NCBI GenBank assembly: GCA_934215995.1
Contig: CAKQBC010000052.1
Location: 1 to 10,741 of the forward strand
DNA from: an uncultured Bacillus sp.
GTDB lineage: Bacteria; Bacillota; Bacilli; Bacillales; DSM-1321
Direction of reading: 5' to 3'
DNA: 10,741 nt
The notes below the pieces were generated by a model. The model was not told the origin of the DNA and did no database searches. It worked only from the letters and a program-made list of their open reading frames with translations. Positions 9,796 to 10,741 of the stretch are shown here, piece by piece (within the stretch, counting starts at the first letter, position 1; each line of letters starts with the position of its first letter). The position numbers and the translations under genes are program-made.

Positions 9796-10481
9796 CCCGC
9801 ATTTATGCAACGAGGCTTGAGGCGATTGGAGAGGGTTTCTCCGAAACTGTGTATCCTTTCTTGGATGGACATGTACAGAAGAAAATCTGCCGTTTGAGAA
9901 AAAAGGAAGATAAGATGAGGACATTATTAGCGCATGCCATTGTGAAAATGGTGCTTTCAGAGCAGCTTCAGAGAGAACCGCAAGACATTCCTTTTAAAAT
10001 GAATGAATATGGCAAGCAAGGATTGGCAGGAGAAGAAAGGCAATTCAACATAACGCATTCCGGGGAATTCATACTTGCCGCAATCGGGGAGCAGCCGGTC
10101 GGGATCGATGTGGAAAAAAATGAAAATAGGGACTTCTCGCTTTTCAGGGACATATGGGGTGAAGGGCAGCACGCCCATTTTGAACTCAACGACTGCCGGT
10201 CCTTCTATAAGGTTTGGACCGCCAAAGAAAGCTATGCAAAATATCTCGGGACCGGTCTGCACTCAAATATGGAAGAGATTATTCTGCAACGGGACAATTC
10301 AATAATCGATCAAGGGAAGGAGACAGGAATAGCTGTTAAATATATTCATCTCCATCGGGATTACACCTGTGCTGTATGCAGCAAAGAAGAAATCGAATCA
10401 ATTACATTTGTGGAACGGGATAAAATAGAGAATTTCTTCATAAGCAGGCGACAGGGAAAGGATGCATCCCATTTTTCATAA
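9792..10481 (+). CDS. Sfp-type 4'-phosphopantetheinyl transferase
   Basis: A 229-residue enzyme (B. subtilis Sfp is 224) that moves 4'-phosphopantetheine from coenzyme A to the serine of carrier domains. Its likely targets are the aryl carrier (Ser34) and T1/T2 of the NRPS. Motifs are FNITHSG at 85-91, GIDVE with metal-binding Asp106 and Glu108, and WTAKES at 142-147 with Glu146. These match Sfp Asp107, Glu109 and Glu151. Between them, the usual FF(S)xxE-like segment is not recognisable: the stretch reads FRDIWGEGQHAHF and the interval is about six residues shorter than in Sfp. The ATG lies in an ATGA overlap with the transporter stop, with AAAGGGG (9778-9784) just upstream. It is the last gene of the run, ending TAA at 10479-10481. 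Linkage to the siderophore genes resembles entD in E. coli more than the unlinked sfp of B. subtilis. Confidence 0.93.
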   Translation: MTRIYATRLEAIGEGFSETVYPFLDGHVQKKICRLRKKEDKMRTLLAHAIVKMVLSEQLQREPQDIPFKMNEYGKQGLAGEERQFNITHSGEFILAAIGEQPVGIDVEKNENRDFSLFRDIWGEGQHAHFELNDCRSFYKVWTAKESYAKYLGTGLHSNMEEIILQRDNSIIDQGKETGIAVKYIHLHRDYTCAVCSKEEIESITFVERDKIENFFISRRQGKDASHFS

Positions 10482-10503
10482 TAGGCTGCCTTAAAACAGC
10501 AAA

Positions 10504-10529
10504 AAGCACGTTTGAAAATAAACGTGCTT
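10504..10529. terminator. Probable intrinsic terminator hairpin at operon end
   Basis: A perfect 10-bp inverted repeat (AAGCACGTTT at 10504-10513, AAACGTGCTT at 10520-10529) with a 6-base loop begins 22 bases after the PPTase stop. Read on the + strand, the stem is followed by CAGTGTG and not by a T-run. Read on the - strand it is followed by TTTGCTGTTTT. It may be bidirectional, or mainly serve a leftward transcript entering from the right. Confidence 0.65.
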
Positions 10530-10581
10530 CAGTGTGTAGACAAATTCAATTTTGAGCATTTTTCTTTGAAATTGCACATCA

Positions 10582-10606
10582 GACTGATTGAAAACGTTTG
10601 TCAGTC
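10582..10606. repeat. Short inverted repeat
   Basis: GACTGA (10582-10587) and TCAGTC (10601-10606) are perfect reverse complements separated by 13 bases that contain the palindrome AAACGTTT. It marks the left side of the structured non-coding region. Six pairs with a long loop is weak, and it could be chance. Confidence 0.3.
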
Positions 10607-10650
10607 GAGGCGCGCCAGACCGGCGAAGACGCGAATAGAACCATTAAGGA

Positions 10651-10691
10651 ACGTAAGCTAAAAGCGTCGCGTCCTGCGACAACGCTTACGT
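10651..10691. repeat. Two-tier stem-loop in downstream non-coding DNA
   Basis: Outer arms ACGTAAGC (10651-10658) and GCTTACGT (10684-10691) are perfect reverse complements. They enclose a second perfect stem GTCGC (10666-10670) / GCGAC (10676-10680) with loop GTCCT. An alternative fold pairs AAGCG plus TCGC with GCGA plus CGCTT, leaving a 3-base bulge. No T-run follows on either strand, so it is not a standard terminator. The form suits a dispersed intergenic palindromic element or a structured RNA. Confidence 0.6.
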
Positions 10692-10741
10692 GATAAACAT
10701 CCTGTTCACCTCATGAGCGGACGAGCCGGGCAAGCAACGAA

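Larger units (their letters stand above)
10530..10741. other. Non-coding region downstream of the operon
   Basis: I see no convincing reading frame on either strand. The left part (10530-10600) is AT-rich. From about 10,605 the sequence turns GC-rich and carries small hairpins: CGCC-AGACC-GGCG (10613-10625), the two-tier stem-loop at 10651-10691, and AACA-TCC-TGTT (10696-10706). There is no Fur-box-like palindrome and no clear sigma-A promoter. The style resembles repeated intergenic elements of Bacillales genomes, but I cannot test copy number from one window. Confidence 0.5.

Noticed and set aside
10482..10741. Fur box or promoter for a downstream iron-uptake gene
   Set aside because: I found no inverted repeat resembling TGATAATNATTATCA and no convincing -35/-10 pair.
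1..10741. CRISPR array, tRNA, rRNA, riboswitch or complete insertion sequence
   Set aside because: Coding sequence fills the window to 10481. No regularly spaced repeats, cloverleaf, T-box or transposase reading frame was seen.

Overview
The window reads as the 3' two-thirds of a catecholate siderophore (bacillibactin-type) operon from a member of the Bacillales. The organism call rests on three things: dhb-like protein sequences closest in my memory to Bacillus subtilis DhbE and DhbF, strong AAGGAGG-type ribosome binding sites, and mid-range base composition. I cannot name a genus. All genes are on the + strand, packed end to end from the left edge to about 10,481.

Layout: (1) 1-977, the C-terminal ~324 codons of a 2,3-dihydroxybenzoate-AMP ligase (DhbE/EntE family), cut by the left edge. 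(2) 997-1227, a free-standing 76-residue aryl carrier protein. (3) 1243-8220, a 2325-residue two-module NRPS (DhbF type, C-A-T-C-A-T-TE) whose adenylation codes read as glycine then threonine. (4) 8213-8434, an MbtH-like protein. (5) 8431-9795, a 14-TM DHA2-type MFS transporter, probably the siderophore exporter. (6) 9792-10481, an Sfp-type 4'-phosphopantetheinyl transferase. After that come a strong hairpin (10504-10529) and about 210 bases of non-coding sequence with several more hairpins, which looks like a dispersed intergenic element.

How they work together: the ligase activates 2,3-dihydroxybenzoate and loads it on the small carrier. NRPS module 1 couples it to glycine and module 2 adds threonine. 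The thioesterase should trimerise DHB-Gly-Thr units into the cyclic trilactone, as in bacillibactin. The MbtH protein supports the adenylation domains, the phosphopantetheinyl transferase primes all three carrier sites, and the MFS protein would export the product. The last four genes overlap by 4-8 bases, so their translation is probably coupled. The promoter, any Fur box and the DHB biosynthesis genes (dhbA, dhbC, an isochorismatase) would lie to the left of the window.

This is a recognisable pathway, not a new system. The departures from the textbook B. subtilis dhb operon are: the aryl carrier is separate from any isochorismatase, the exporter and PPTase are built into the operon, some motif residues are off-consensus, and a structured element sits just downstream.
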